Shown here: positions 1-9,299 of the stretch, piece by piece
Layout of the letters: each line of letters opens with the position of its first letter
Position numbering within the stretch: position 1 is the stretch's first letter
Assembly: GCA_963761755.1 (NCBI GenBank)
Contig: CAVXIC010000013.1
Span: forward strand, 62,001-126,000
Origin: CAJXVA01 sp963761755
Lineage (GTDB): Bacteria; Myxococcota_A; Polyangia; Nannocystales; Nannocystaceae
Direction: 5' to 3'
DNA: 64,000 nucleotides
Made by a program: the position numbers and the translations under genes
The notes under the pieces: model-generated
What the model saw: only the letters and a program-made list of their open reading frames with translations
Databases searched by the model: none
What the model was told of the DNA's origin: nothing

Positions 1-571
1 GGCAACTCACCACGCGGTACAGGCCGCCGGTGGGGATCGCATAGCCGGTCTCCCCAGGTTTGCGGAGATTGATCAAGATGCGGTCGGAGGTGTAGTTGAT
101 CCAAAAGCCGCTGGCGAAGATGGCCACGCCGAGGATGAACCGAGGGTCCCAGAGCCAATCCACGGCGTAGGCGCCAAACTCGCTGAGCCAGGTGGCGTTG
201 ACGTAGGCATTGAGCACGTTGAAGGCGATCGCCATCAACGCGATGACCGCAGGCATGGTCTTGCCGCTGGCGCGGATGCGAAACGGGAAGATGAACGTGC
301 GATGCACGTAGTGCACCTGCCAAAGCGAGAGCAGCGCCAGCGGGACCATCTGCCAGCGGTGATCTCCCTGCGCGTAGAACCACAGGAACACGCCGACGGC
401 CGGAAACTCCATCACGATCCATCCGAGTCGCGCGGGGATCTGCGGGCCCCAGCCGCGGCGGATGTGGCGGCCGTAGGGCGCGTTGACCACCAGCAGCGCG
501 ATGAGGGTGAGTGCGGCGAGAGCGATCTCCAGCCACGTCATCCAGCGGTGGACGTCGGGGTCGTGAATCAT
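1..571 (-). CDS. Steroid 5-alpha-reductase-like membrane protein (3' end off the left edge)
   Basis: Translating the minus strand from the ATG at 571 gives about 190 residues before the window ends, so the C-terminus is missing. The protein is rich in membrane helices and has the family layout of 3-oxo-5-alpha-steroid 4-dehydrogenases (NADPH-dependent reduction of the C4-C5 double bond). It shows an N-terminal helix, the stretch APYGRH, a YVHRTFIFPFRIR segment after the second helix pair, and near the cut end the family signature INYTSDRILINLRKPGETGY followed by IPTGGLYRVVS. Usual length is about 255-260 aa. The start overlaps the stop of the upstream SDR gene in an ATGA tetranucleotide, so the two are probably translationally coupled. 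A sterol substrate is inferred from family and neighbour; other enones cannot be excluded. Confidence 0.85.
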   Translation of the reverse strand, partial: MIHDPDVHRWMTWLEIALAALTLIALLVVNAPYGRHIRRGWGPQIPARLGWIVMEFPAVGVFLWFYAQGDHRWQMVPLALLSLWQVHYVHRTFIFPFRIRASGKTMPAVIALMAIAFNVLNAYVNATWLSEFGAYAVDWLWDPRFILGVAIFASGFWINYTSDRILINLRKPGETGYAIPTGGLYRVVSC

Positions 572-1620
572 TGGTGGACCACCGGACCGAAGGTCTCGGG
601 CAGCAGGGTGGACTTGGGCTTCCGGAGCGTGCCGCGGGAGGCGAACCAGGCGTAGGTGTCGCGTACGGTGTCGGCGAGTGGCCGTGGGTGGTGACCGAGA
701 TCCTCGGCAGCCTTGCTGCGATCGAAGCGGACGTCGCTGCGCAGCGCCAGCAGCGACTCCCCCGTGTACAGCGGCTCCATGCGCAGGAGCTTGGCGGTTG
801 CCTCCGCGACGGGCGCGAAGAGGTTGGCCAGCGCGAGCGGCAACACCAACTTGGGCACGCGGGCCCCGGAGACCGTCGACGCCACGTGGGCGAGATCGGG
901 GATGGTCGCGAAGTGGCCCGAGAGAATGTAGCTCTCGTTGGTCCGCCCCTTCTCGGCGGCGGCGCGAATGCCGTTGCCGACGTCGCGAACGTCGACCCAG
1001 TCGAACCCACCGCCGAGCAGACCCGGCATGCGCCCGTTGCCCAGCGACAGCAACACCTTGCCCATGCGCGAGGGTCCGAAGTCGAAGGGGCCCAGGACAC
1101 CCGAGGGGTGAACGATGACCGCGTCGAGCCCACGGGCGACGAGCTTGCGAATCTCCGCCTCGCCGGCGGCCTTGCTGGCGTCATACGCCGGACACGTCTC
1201 GTCTCGGGAACGGCGGTGCTCTTCGTCGAGGGTGCGCGGGGTTTCCCCCGAGCCATCCCCGAGCTCGAACGCATGGACCGAGCTGACGTGGACCATGCGC
1301 TTGACGCCCGCCTCGAGCGCGGCCTCTCCAACGTTGCGTGCGCCGTGCACGTTGACGGCGCGGACCTTGCCGTCCATCGGACCGACGATCGAGATGAGCG
1401 CCGCCAGGTGGAAGACGTACTCGGCGTCAGCGACGAGAGGTCGCAGCGTGCTCGCCTTGCAGATGTCGCCTCGGACCATCTCGACGTCGAGACCCTCGAG
1501 CTGCGGCGGCGTCTCCTCGCTCCGCACGAGGGCCCGCACCGCGTGCCCGTCCGCAATGAGTTGACGAATCAGGCACGCTCCGAGGTGACCCGTTCCTCCA
1601 GTGACCGCAACGCGTGCCAT
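568..1620 (-). CDS. Extended SDR, NAD(P)-dependent (3-beta-HSD / dihydroflavonol reductase-like)
   Basis: About 350 aa. Rossmann fold at the N-terminus with the glycine motif TGGTGHLG (residues about 7-14), a FHLAA segment typical of extended SDRs, and the catalytic pair YDASK with an upstream Ser. The HPSGVLGPFDF and DWVDVRDVGNGI blocks are those of the 3-beta-hydroxysteroid dehydrogenase / NAD-epimerase family. I chose the ATG at 1620 because the Rossmann strand (MARVAVTGG) begins there; the frame stays open further upstream but reads as non-protein-like. Its stop overlaps the start of the 5-alpha-reductase-like gene by four bases. The pairing suggests both act on a sterol or other polycyclic alcohol/ketone; this is inference. 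The exact substrate is unknown. Confidence 0.85.
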   Translation of the reverse strand: MARVAVTGGTGHLGACLIRQLIADGHAVRALVRSEETPPQLEGLDVEMVRGDICKASTLRPLVADAEYVFHLAALISIVGPMDGKVRAVNVHGARNVGEAALEAGVKRMVHVSSVHAFELGDGSGETPRTLDEEHRRSRDETCPAYDASKAAGEAEIRKLVARGLDAVIVHPSGVLGPFDFGPSRMGKVLLSLGNGRMPGLLGGGFDWVDVRDVGNGIRAAAEKGRTNESYILSGHFATIPDLAHVASTVSGARVPKLVLPLALANLFAPVAEATAKLLRMEPLYTGESLLALRSDVRFDRSKAAEDLGHHPRPLADTVRDTYAWFASRGTLRKPKSTLLPETFGPVVHQ

Positions 1621-1703
1621 CGCCCCGGAGAGTACCCGTTCATGGAGAAACGATCCGACCTGACGCGGCTTCTTCGTCTCGGCAGGGTCGCGCCCTTCGA
1701 AGC

Positions 1704-2492
1704 TCAGCCTGTGTAGGGCGCAAACTCGCAGTTCTGCGCGCAATATCCGTGGATCGACAGCGTGTAGTCATGAACCCCTGGCGTGCCTTCCACGGGGTAG
1801 ATTCGCGCGAAGAAGGGGTCGCCGAGCCCGTCGGAGTCCAGCGCGACGCCGCCTTGGTCCTGTCCGCACAGCAGGACGTCCACCATCGAGCCTTCGCTGT
1901 CGAGAATCTCCGCCCTGAGCTGTGCATCGGGGTCGGGTGCGCACTCCAGAGCAAACTGGAATGAGGTTGGCGTGTCGCCACCGACCAGGGAGAACTCGAC
2001 CCAGTCTTCGGGGTCGCCGTCGCTGCTGACCTGGCCGAGATACTGGAAGCCCCGCACATCGAGCGCGTCGTCGTTGAAGATGGGGCCGTCCAGCGAGATG
2101 GGCGCTCCCGCGGTGGGTCGGAACTGGACCAGGACTCCTGGGTTGGCCTGGTGATCTCCGTCGTCCTCCAAGACCCGCTCCCCGGTGCTGCCGGTGGTGT
2201 CGTCGCCGGTGGTGTCGTCGCCGGTGGTGTCGTCGCCGGTGGTGCCGTCACCGGTGGTGGCGGTGGTGTCGTCGCCGGTGGTGCCCTCCGTGCTGGTCTG
2301 CGGATGTCCGGTCGTGGTGCCGTCGAGAACGGTCGTTGCGTCGTCGGTGGTCCCGCCGGCGGTGCTCGAGCCCGCGTCGGCCTCAGCGCCCTCGGTGGCC
2401 GGCGAGACGTCTTGATCGGCGTTGCCGGGTTCCACGCAGCCGTTGAGGCCGAAGACGAGGCCGAAGGCGCTAAGGAGAGTTCGCTGCATCAT
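1704..2492 (-). CDS. Lipoprotein with Thr/Gly/Asp repeat linker and a PPC-like beta domain
   Basis: 262 aa. Signal peptide ending in the lipobox LNGC (Cys about 19), then about 80 residues of low-complexity linker in which TTGDD recurs, then a globular C-terminal domain of about 150 residues. The C-terminal part (repeated hydrophobic/aromatic strands, segments such as EDWVEFSLVGGD and LSIHGYCAQNC) resembles bacterial pre-peptidase C-terminal / surface beta-sandwich domains, but the match is loose. The linker style is common in Nannocystineae surface lipoproteins. Two ATG codons stand in tandem at the start. It probably sits on the outer membrane; no catalytic motif is seen and the function is unknown. 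Confidence 0.75.
   Translation of the reverse strand: MMQRTLLSAFGLVFGLNGCVEPGNADQDVSPATEGAEADAGSSTAGGTTDDATTVLDGTTTGHPQTSTEGTTGDDTTATTGDGTTGDDTTGDDTTGDDTTGSTGERVLEDDGDHQANPGVLVQFRPTAGAPISLDGPIFNDDALDVRGFQYLGQVSSDGDPEDWVEFSLVGGDTPTSFQFALECAPDPDAQLRAEILDSEGSMVDVLLCGQDQGGVALDSDGLGDPFFARIYPVEGTPGVHDYTLSIHGYCAQNCEFAPYTG
2193..2276 (-). repeat. 15-bp in-frame tandem repeat in the lipoprotein linker
   Basis: Four consecutive 15-bp units (plus-strand form ggtggtgtcgtcgcc, the fourth with two changes) fill 2193-2252, followed by a shortened unit and a further copy up to 2276. Each unit encodes TTGDD-like residues. Perfect repeats of this kind can change copy number by replication slippage without shifting the frame, so linker length may vary between strains. 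Confidence 0.85.
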
Positions 2493-2600
2493 GGGAGGGG
2501 AGTTGCTCCTCCTCGGCGCTCGCTCCCCACGGATCGGAAAAACCTCGAGGTGGCCGCCTCGCCGCGTTCGGACAATCGGAACGCCGTGCCGTGAGAACCT

Positions 2601-5600
2601 TCAGGGGGACACGATGCGTAGCGTGCTCGACTCGGTGTTGCCGGCGAACTCTGGAGCGTACATGGCCTCCGCGACCGCAGGCGGCACCGTGTAGTCGCCC
2701 TCGTGCGTGGCGCGGATCGGCACCCGATGAAGGTAGGTGCCCGCGGGCAGGTGATCCACGAACACGACGACGCGGTCGCCTCGAATCTCCTGGCGGGAGT
2801 ACGGAAGCGAGGCACCGCTGTGCGAACCGGACACGTGGGGCACGGATCCTCCACGGCCCAGGGAGCGATCGACGGCCTCGATGCCCGCAGGCAGCGGTAC
2901 ATCGACCACCACGTAGCGCTGGCGCGCGTCCGCAGTGATCTCGAACTCGAGGACGCCGGCTTCGCCCGCCACCATGGAGCGCCCGCCGTCGAGGGCACCG
3001 CGCGCGTCATGAAACGTTCGCGTGAGCGCGAGCCCGCGCGCCTGGGCCTCGATGGTGTCGGGCCGGGGCGCCCACTGCATGCCGACACGATAGTAGAGCC
3101 GACCCGCGCCGAGCCGCTGCAGCGTGACCAGAGGCGAGCCGCCCGTGATTGGGCCCTCTCCCCGCCGAAGCGAGAGGTCGCGACCCTCGAACTGTGTTTC
3201 GACGACCATGTTGGGTCCAACCCACGCGCGGACGTCCAGGTCGGGTGTGACCGCTTCGCGCAGGGAAGCGTAGCCGGCCATGGCGAGCAGGGCGTAGGCG
3301 CTCTCTTGGGTGTTGCGGATCTGCCCGGCATCCCGGGCTGCCGTGAGGCCTCGGGCCAGCGGCTCGATCAGCGGCTCGTCGGGAGCGGTGCGCACCAGGG
3401 CCAGCAAGACCATGGCGTCGGTGCGGACCGGAGAGTCGAAGAACCGGGTGAAGAGCGTCGACTCGGCCTTGACGCGAGCCGTCTCCCCACGAACGACGAT
3501 GCGGTCTCGGATGCTCTGCAGGAGCGCCTCGTATCGCGGGCCGCGTTCGCCGAGCGCGTGGAGGGTCATGAGCAGCATGGACTTCGAGAAGGTCGGCAGG
3601 GTGTCCTGCCGACCCAGGAGTTCGTCCAAGACGTCGTCCGCGCGTTTCCCTCGGCTCGAGAGCGCGAGCAGGGCCATCGCGGCGCGGACGTCCTCGTGGG
3701 TGTTGGGGGTGCCGAGCGCACGGAGGCGGCCCAGCTCCTGTCGAAGATAGTCGCCTGCGCCCGTGATCAGGTCCCCGGGGACATCGACGCCGGCGCGCTC
3801 GAGCTCGGAGAGGACCCACACCGCGTAGGCGGTGGCGTAGGGGTGGGGCACGGCGCTGCCAGGCCAGTACGCGAGGCCTCCGCTGTCCGTTTTCATGCTC
3901 GCCAGGCGCTCGACGCCCATCTTGGCGAAGGTCTCGACGTCCTCGACTCCCAGGTCGTACTCGCCCAAACCATGAAGTGCCGCCAGGGGAACCAAGCGGG
4001 AGGACGTTTGTTCGACGCAGCCGTACGGATACTGCACGATCGTGTCGACGGCTCCGCGGTAGCCTCCCAGGAGCGAGGCGAACACGTCGACCGAGGCGTG
4101 CGCGCTGCCGACCGTGTGCCCCTGAGGGACGTCCAGGGCGATTGCGGCCGCGTCGTCTTCGGTGAACGAGCCGTAGGTTGCGGCGTGGCGAGTCATCGTT
4201 CGCTCGGCCTTCACTTCGAGCGGAAGCTCGCTCGCGTCCTGGAGGACCGAGCCGTCCTCGGCGACGAGCTTGGCGAAGACGCGGATGCGGACCTCGCCCG
4301 GTGCCAGCGCCTGCACCTCCACCGGAACCCGGACCTGGGCGTCTTCGAGCGGGCGGCGAATCTTCGCTGGAGAGGTGAGCTTCAAGACGCCCTGGGCATC
4401 CTCGAGCTCGACGGCGAGCTCGAGGATGCCGGGCCGTCCGGCGAGGTTGTCGACCAGCAGCCCGAGCTGGGCGGTGTCGCCGGGTCGGAGCACCCGGGGC
4501 AGCACGGGTCGCACCGCGAGGTCTTGGGTGACCCGCACCTGGCCCTCGGCCCGGCCTGCGCGCACGAACGCACCCGTTCCGGCGAGCTCGGCCGTCGCCA
4601 CCGCAGCGATGCGAAAGGTGGTGAGGTTGTCGGGCAGCATGCCGCGTACGCGTGCGGTGCCGTCGGAGCCGGTCTCGACATCGCCGATGAAGATGGGGGC
4701 GGGGTCGAAGTCACGCCGAACGTTGGGCCGAGCCGAGGCGCTCCCGACCTTGCCTGAGCCGCCCCCGAAGCCCGCGCCGGATCCGCGGCCGATGGTGCCG
4801 ACGTTTCCCAGCCCGATCGTGCCATCGCGCGGCTCGAAGGGGTCACTGCGAAGGCTGTAGGGCCAGCGGAGATCGCCGTAGCTGTGGAAGTATCGGGCCT
4901 CCGAACCGCGGTCGGAGGCGAGCTGCCGCGCGAAGTCGGGGAAGGACCATTCGCGCAGCATGAGGATGCCTTCATCGACCGCCCAGACCGAGACGTGTGC
5001 GCCTTCGACCGGATCGCCGGAAGGATCGGTCACCGCGACGTCGATCGGGATCGCGGTCCCGCTCGATGCAGAGTCGGGGCTTTCGACCGCGACCTTCAAG
5101 GCCCGGGTCGCGTAGCCGAGCTCGACCTTGGCGTAGGACGAGTCGAACTCGGGGAGACGATCCTTGAGCTTCGGGTACGCGACGAGGGTGTCGACGTAGC
5201 CGCGGGGTACCCAGCGATCGTCTGGCGTGAGCGGGACGGCGGCCTGGTGGTCGATCGCGGCAAATGGATGCAGTGAACGGATCCCCGCGTGGGCGGCCAC
5301 GACCACACCCGTGGCGCTCGGGGCCGCGGTGTGAATGGACACCTCGATGGGCGTGCCGGCCTCGGCATTCTTGGGCACGTCGACGACGAACGAGTGGTGG
5401 TCGCTTCGGCGTTTGGCCGCGACGTAGGTCGACTGCTCCGAGCGGACCTTGACGCCATCGACGTCGCCGGTGAGTGCGATGACGTGTCGTCCGGACGTCG
5501 TGGGCGTCCATCGGCATCGTGCGACTCCGTCGCTGTCGAAGCGAAGCGGGCAGGTGTGGAGCCCCGTCGTGCCGTCTTCCTTCTCGTGCGTGATCCGGAT

Positions 5601-8258
5601 CTCCGTCCCCGTTGCGCTCGTGCTCGCTCCGTCGAAGCGGAGCGCCTTGGCGACGATCGTTCGCTCGGAGCCGACCCGCGCGTTCAGCTCCTCATTCGAG
5701 ATCAAGAGGTACCCGCTGGGGTGAACCTGCGCACTCGCCGTGGTGCGGAGCGCCTGGCGGGCGACGTCGCGAACCATGACGTTGATGCTGCACTTGTACG
5801 CAGAGCCCGCTCGGAGCTCGGGGAGCGTGGCCTCGAACGACAGCAATCCGTCCCTGAACGTGGGGGTCGACTCGAGCTGCGTCGACTCGGACTGGACGCT
5901 CTGGGGCCACACGGGGGGTCGGGCGACGTCGAACTCGCCATCGGTCGGGGGGACGTAGTACGAGGGGGAACACCGGGAGGACAGGTCTGCCGACTCGATG
6001 GGGACCGCCATGCCGTGCAGGTAGCGCGCGACGGCTCGCCCTGTCGGGGGTTCGCCGTGCAGCAGTTGATCGCGCTGAAGCGAGAGCGAGACATCGAAGG
6101 CCGGCGCGGTGAACTCTCGCAGCATGACGTAGGTGGAGAATGAGGCCTGCTCGCCGTCTCGCTCGAGCGTGGCTTCGACGAGCGCGCCGCCCAGAGCGAC
6201 CGAGTCGGGAACCTCGAGCGTCGCCCAGAACTTGCCGTATGCCTTGCTTCGCACGCTCGACGTTGCGATGACCCGGTTCTGGCCGTCCTTGAGCTCCACC
6301 CGGACCGGGTGCGTGCCGGAACCCTCGACGCCCGAGGGGTGGGCTGTGCTGCTGCGGGCGATCCAGCCCATCACGCGCATGCGCTCGCCGGGTTGGTAGA
6401 TGCCGCGGTCCGCCATGACCACCCCCACGTCGTAGGCCTGACCCGTCCCGTGTTCTCCACTGAACCGCCAGTGACCTTCCCCTTCGCCCCGGAGCGAGAG
6501 CGCGACCCGGTCGTCTCGCGTCTCCACGACCAGCGCGCCGGTCATCGCGACGTCGCGAGGGACGCGAATGAACCCGTCGGCGTCCGATGGTCCGAGGGTG
6601 TCGGTGTGTTTGGCCGGTGAGCCGGTCGTGTCGTAGACGTGCGCGGTGGCGCCGGAGACGGGCGTCGCGTCGTCGAGCGCGAGCACCCGCACGAACGAGC
6701 CCGCGGGCGAGACGCCGACGGTGACGCCGAGGTTGGTGAGCTGGACCAGCGCACGCCGGGGCTCGAGGTCGGCGCGGGCGGCCTGGGCGGAGACGACGGT
6801 GCCCGGGAAGGCCTCGAAGAACGCCGCACCCCTCGGAGCGCCGAGTTCCTTGGACAGGTCGAGCGCACGTGCATCCCATCCCCAGGTGCCCCCTGGATGG
6901 AGGTCCAGCTGGACCTCGCGAGTCTTCGCGCCGGTCCGAGGACGTCGTCGATCCGCGGCCAGCGGGTAGACGGCCTCGGCGAGCGCTGCGTTGGACAACG
7001 TGCTGATGACCAGCGTCGCATCCTCGAGTGAACGCGTCTCGACGCCGAAGGTGCCGGTGTCCGAAGAGAGCAGCGTGCCTGAAACAGACAGGTCGAGCGC
7101 AGGCGGCGGAGGGACGAAGCGGATCGTGCGCGTGCGCGGGCCGACCAGCGACTGCCCCTTGACGTCCTGGACCCGACCCCGAAAACGCACCGTGTAGGTC
7201 TCGTCGGGTTCGAAGTTGCCGTACAGGGAGATACTACGGAGCGTCCGGTCGTCCTGCGAATAGACCCATGGCCGTACTTCGAAGGCCTTGGGCTCGGGGG
7301 ACACGGAGATCTGGCGGATCACGGACCTGGGGACCGACTCGTCGAAGTCGATGTCCAGTCCTCCGACGACGCAGCCGTCCTTGGCTTCGTCCTGACAGTC
7401 GACCACCGCGGACAGGCCCGGCCGAACCTTCATGGTGGCGAACACCTCCGCCCCGGTGGGGAGGGGTCCGGCGAGGCTCACCAGGGAAGGCGCCACGGTT
7501 GCGCGGACCTTCGCGCCCGGCGGCCAGTGCCCGCGAGGGCCGATGCTCCACGCGTCGGTGGGGTCGGAGCGCGCTTCGCCATCGCTGCGGATCAGCCGGT
7601 AGGGGAGCGCCGTGCCGCCGTCCTCGGACGTGACGGTGATCGCGTCTCGAACGGCTTGGCGGGTCACGTGCTCGGAGGTGAAGAGCGAGAACTGGGCCTT
7701 CCATCCGACCATCTCGTTCTTCGTGCCGTGTCCGTATGCCGGATGACTCGGCTCGAGCGAGGCGGTGGGGCGCGGCGTCTCGAAGGTCCAGCGTCGCTCG
7801 ACCTGGACCGGTGCACCCCCGCGGGTGTAGGCCACACCGCTGGCCTGGACGGCATACTCGGTGGCCGACCTCAGGGCCTGCTGCGGCACGAAGACGGCCC
7901 GGGTCGGGGAGGTCCAGGTGATCTCACCGGGCACGAAGGGCTCGAGCACGATCTCGACGCGGGATCGGCTTGGCTCCATGGCCGTGGCGAACTCGACGAG
8001 GATGGGCTCGGTGATCGAGGCGTGGGCGATCGGCTCGACGCCGAGCACTGCGCCCGGAGGGTCCGTGTCGGACCCCTTTCGAGGGTCTCCTTGGACCGCG
8101 CCGTGGTCGGTGAGGGTGGCGATGACGCGGGCCTGGGGCGGGGAGGGGTCGCCGGCCTCCTTCAGATCGGGCGACGAGCCCGAAGGACGGCACGCCACGA
8201 GGGTGCAGCAGACGAGCAGGAATCGACGGAGTGCGGGCACGACCACAGCGCATGACAT
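2601..8258 (-). CDS. Alpha-2-macroglobulin family lipoprotein with thioester motif
   Basis: 1885 aa, in the size class of bacterial A2M proteins. The N-terminus is a lipoprotein signal (lipobox LVAC, Cys about 23), so it should be anchored in the periplasm or on the outer membrane. A long run of macroglobulin-like beta domains follows, including a bait-region-like stretch. An A2M domain around residue 1190-1250 contains DVETGSDGTARVRGMLPDN. The thioester motif CVEQ lies at residues about 1414-1417, preceded by QYPYG, and begins the alpha/alpha toroid. A C-terminal receptor-binding-like domain ends the protein. In the family the Cys-Gln thioester traps attacking proteases covalently. Many bacterial A2M genes sit beside pbpC; here there is no PBP1C neighbour, and the monofunctional transglycosylase MtgA is 17 kb away. 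Likely role: protease inhibition or defence. Confidence 0.92.
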   Translation of the reverse strand: MSCAVVVPALRRFLLVCCTLVACRPSGSSPDLKEAGDPSPPQARVIATLTDHGAVQGDPRKGSDTDPPGAVLGVEPIAHASITEPILVEFATAMEPSRSRVEIVLEPFVPGEITWTSPTRAVFVPQQALRSATEYAVQASGVAYTRGGAPVQVERRWTFETPRPTASLEPSHPAYGHGTKNEMVGWKAQFSLFTSEHVTRQAVRDAITVTSEDGGTALPYRLIRSDGEARSDPTDAWSIGPRGHWPPGAKVRATVAPSLVSLAGPLPTGAEVFATMKVRPGLSAVVDCQDEAKDGCVVGGLDIDFDESVPRSVIRQISVSPEPKAFEVRPWVYSQDDRTLRSISLYGNFEPDETYTVRFRGRVQDVKGQSLVGPRTRTIRFVPPPPALDLSVSGTLLSSDTGTFGVETRSLEDATLVISTLSNAALAEAVYPLAADRRRPRTGAKTREVQLDLHPGGTWGWDARALDLSKELGAPRGAAFFEAFPGTVVSAQAARADLEPRRALVQLTNLGVTVGVSPAGSFVRVLALDDATPVSGATAHVYDTTGSPAKHTDTLGPSDADGFIRVPRDVAMTGALVVETRDDRVALSLRGEGEGHWRFSGEHGTGQAYDVGVVMADRGIYQPGERMRVMGWIARSSTAHPSGVEGSGTHPVRVELKDGQNRVIATSSVRSKAYGKFWATLEVPDSVALGGALVEATLERDGEQASFSTYVMLREFTAPAFDVSLSLQRDQLLHGEPPTGRAVARYLHGMAVPIESADLSSRCSPSYYVPPTDGEFDVARPPVWPQSVQSESTQLESTPTFRDGLLSFEATLPELRAGSAYKCSINVMVRDVARQALRTTASAQVHPSGYLLISNEELNARVGSERTIVAKALRFDGASTSATGTEIRITHEKEDGTTGLHTCPLRFDSDGVARCRWTPTTSGRHVIALTGDVDGVKVRSEQSTYVAAKRRSDHHSFVVDVPKNAEAGTPIEVSIHTAAPSATGVVVAAHAGIRSLHPFAAIDHQAAVPLTPDDRWVPRGYVDTLVAYPKLKDRLPEFDSSYAKVELGYATRALKVAVESPDSASSGTAIPIDVAVTDPSGDPVEGAHVSVWAVDEGILMLREWSFPDFARQLASDRGSEARYFHSYGDLRWPYSLRSDPFEPRDGTIGLGNVGTIGRGSGAGFGGGSGKVGSASARPNVRRDFDPAPIFIGDVETGSDGTARVRGMLPDNLTTFRIAAVATAELAGTGAFVRAGRAEGQVRVTQDLAVRPVLPRVLRPGDTAQLGLLVDNLAGRPGILELAVELEDAQGVLKLTSPAKIRRPLEDAQVRVPVEVQALAPGEVRIRVFAKLVAEDGSVLQDASELPLEVKAERTMTRHAATYGSFTEDDAAAIALDVPQGHTVGSAHASVDVFASLLGGYRGAVDTIVQYPYGCVEQTSSRLVPLAALHGLGEYDLGVEDVETFAKMGVERLASMKTDSGGLAYWPGSAVPHPYATAYAVWVLSELERAGVDVPGDLITGAGDYLRQELGRLRALGTPNTHEDVRAAMALLALSSRGKRADDVLDELLGRQDTLPTFSKSMLLMTLHALGERGPRYEALLQSIRDRIVVRGETARVKAESTLFTRFFDSPVRTDAMVLLALVRTAPDEPLIEPLARGLTAARDAGQIRNTQESAYALLAMAGYASLREAVTPDLDVRAWVGPNMVVETQFEGRDLSLRRGEGPITGGSPLVTLQRLGAGRLYYRVGMQWAPRPDTIEAQARGLALTRTFHDARGALDGGRSMVAGEAGVLEFEITADARQRYVVVDVPLPAGIEAVDRSLGRGGSVPHVSGSHSGASLPYSRQEIRGDRVVVFVDHLPAGTYLHRVPIRATHEGDYTVPPAVAEAMYAPEFAGNTESSTLRIVSP

Positions 8259-8342
8259 CCTCGCACGACCAAAGTTCCGGCCTGCGGCGCTCGACTCGAA
8301 GGCCGCTGGAACGCGTGCGCCCGCTGAGGCGCGCCCACTCGA

Positions 8343-8981
8343 CTACCGGACGCGGGCGTGCTGGGACGACTGCGCCGGCCGATCGGTCCACCCTCGCGGC
8401 GGATGGTCGGGGTGATAGATGTAGATGAAGCCGCCGTCGAGGTACGGCATGATCTGTCGGGCGACGCCGCTGGAGATGGCGGGGCAGCCGTGCGAGGTTG
8501 CGATGCTGGCTCGCTGGCCCCGAGTGTTGGGCGCGAACATCCGGTCGTTGTAGGGGTGCATGCCGATCAAGCGGGCGTCGGCGTTGTCGTTCAGGCCGCG
8601 GCAGACCCCGAACATGCGCAGCCTCGTGCCAAACGCGGAGGGCACGATGCTCTTGGCGATGAACAGGCCAGCGGAGCTCAGGTGGGAGCCGGGCCGATTG
8701 CTGAGGCCAGGGATTGGTTGATCGGTCGAGGCGATCGAGACGCCATCCGTACCGCCGCCGTGCGCGACGAGGAAGGACTGCTGCGGGCGCTCGAGGAGCG
8801 CGCCTCGGGCCCGGACGCTGCCTTGGGTGAAGTCCAGGACGGCCATGTGGCTGTTGGTCGGCCGCGGAACGACCGACTGATACTCACGGCTCGCGAGAAA
8901 GGCCCTCAGCGCTTGGGTGGCTGCGCTGATTGCCGCCCTCCCCGGTGCACCTCCCAAATACGTTCCTTCGAAGTCCGTCAT
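8343..8981 (-). CDS. Murein L,D-transpeptidase catalytic-domain protein (YkuD_2 type)
   Basis: About 212 aa from the ATG at 8981. The C-terminal half carries the L,D-transpeptidase pattern: a conserved His in IGMHPYNDR (about 142) and the active-site block ATSHGCPAIS with His 164 and Cys 166. Upstream GSHLSSAGLF and FGVCRGLNDNADAR are characteristic of the DUF/YkuD_2 branch. The expected activity is L,D-transpeptidation or carboxypeptidation of peptidoglycan stem peptides. No signal peptide is visible with this start, which is odd for a cell-wall enzyme; an alternative upstream start reads as Arg-rich, non-signal-like sequence. A weak G-rich Shine-Dalgarno stretch precedes the chosen ATG. Substrate and localisation are uncertain. 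Confidence 0.82.
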   Translation of the reverse strand: MTDFEGTYLGGAPGRAAISAATQALRAFLASREYQSVVPRPTNSHMAVLDFTQGSVRARGALLERPQQSFLVAHGGGTDGVSIASTDQPIPGLSNRPGSHLSSAGLFIAKSIVPSAFGTRLRMFGVCRGLNDNADARLIGMHPYNDRMFAPNTRGQRASIATSHGCPAISSGVARQIMPYLDGGFIYIYHPDHPPRGWTDRPAQSSQHARVR

Positions 8982-9299
8982 CCGATTCCCAATCCCACCC
9001 GATCGTACCAGGCCGCACGTCCTCTGACACTCGTCCCGCGCCGAGCGAGCTGCGGGTCCAGCAAACTCGCCCCCTGAGGGTTCTGGAGGCCCCAGGGCCC
9101 GGATCCGCGAGCACAGGCTGCCTGGGTCATGGCTGGCGGAGGTCGAGCGACACGGGACGCTGGGATGAGCGAATCGAGAGCGCCGGCGCCCACGGCCCGC
9201 CACATTGCCGATCGCGTACGCCCGCCAACCCATATGGCGGCCTCGTCGAAACCCTGACCCTCGGTTGGAACGTTCCCATCCCGCGAGGTCCAAGGCGAC
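8982..9299. other. Divergent intergenic region with a GGAACGTTCC palindrome
   Basis: No convincing gene in these 318 bases. It separates the leftward transpeptidase gene from a small rightward gene. A perfect 10-bp palindrome GGAACGTTCC lies at 9267-9276, 23 bases before the ATG at 9300, in a position suited to an operator. A weaker hairpin (CCGCCA/TGGCGG) is at 9221-9239. Confidence 0.5.

Noticed and set aside
511..1716. Long open frame on the plus strand opposite the SDR gene
   Set aside because: Antisense shadow typical of GC-rich DNA; composition is Arg/Gly/Ala-rich without motifs, while the minus frame encodes a clear SDR.
2703..4757. 684-codon plus-strand frame within the A2M gene
   Set aside because: Low-complexity charged sequence with no domain; the opposite strand carries the intact A2M with its thioester motif.
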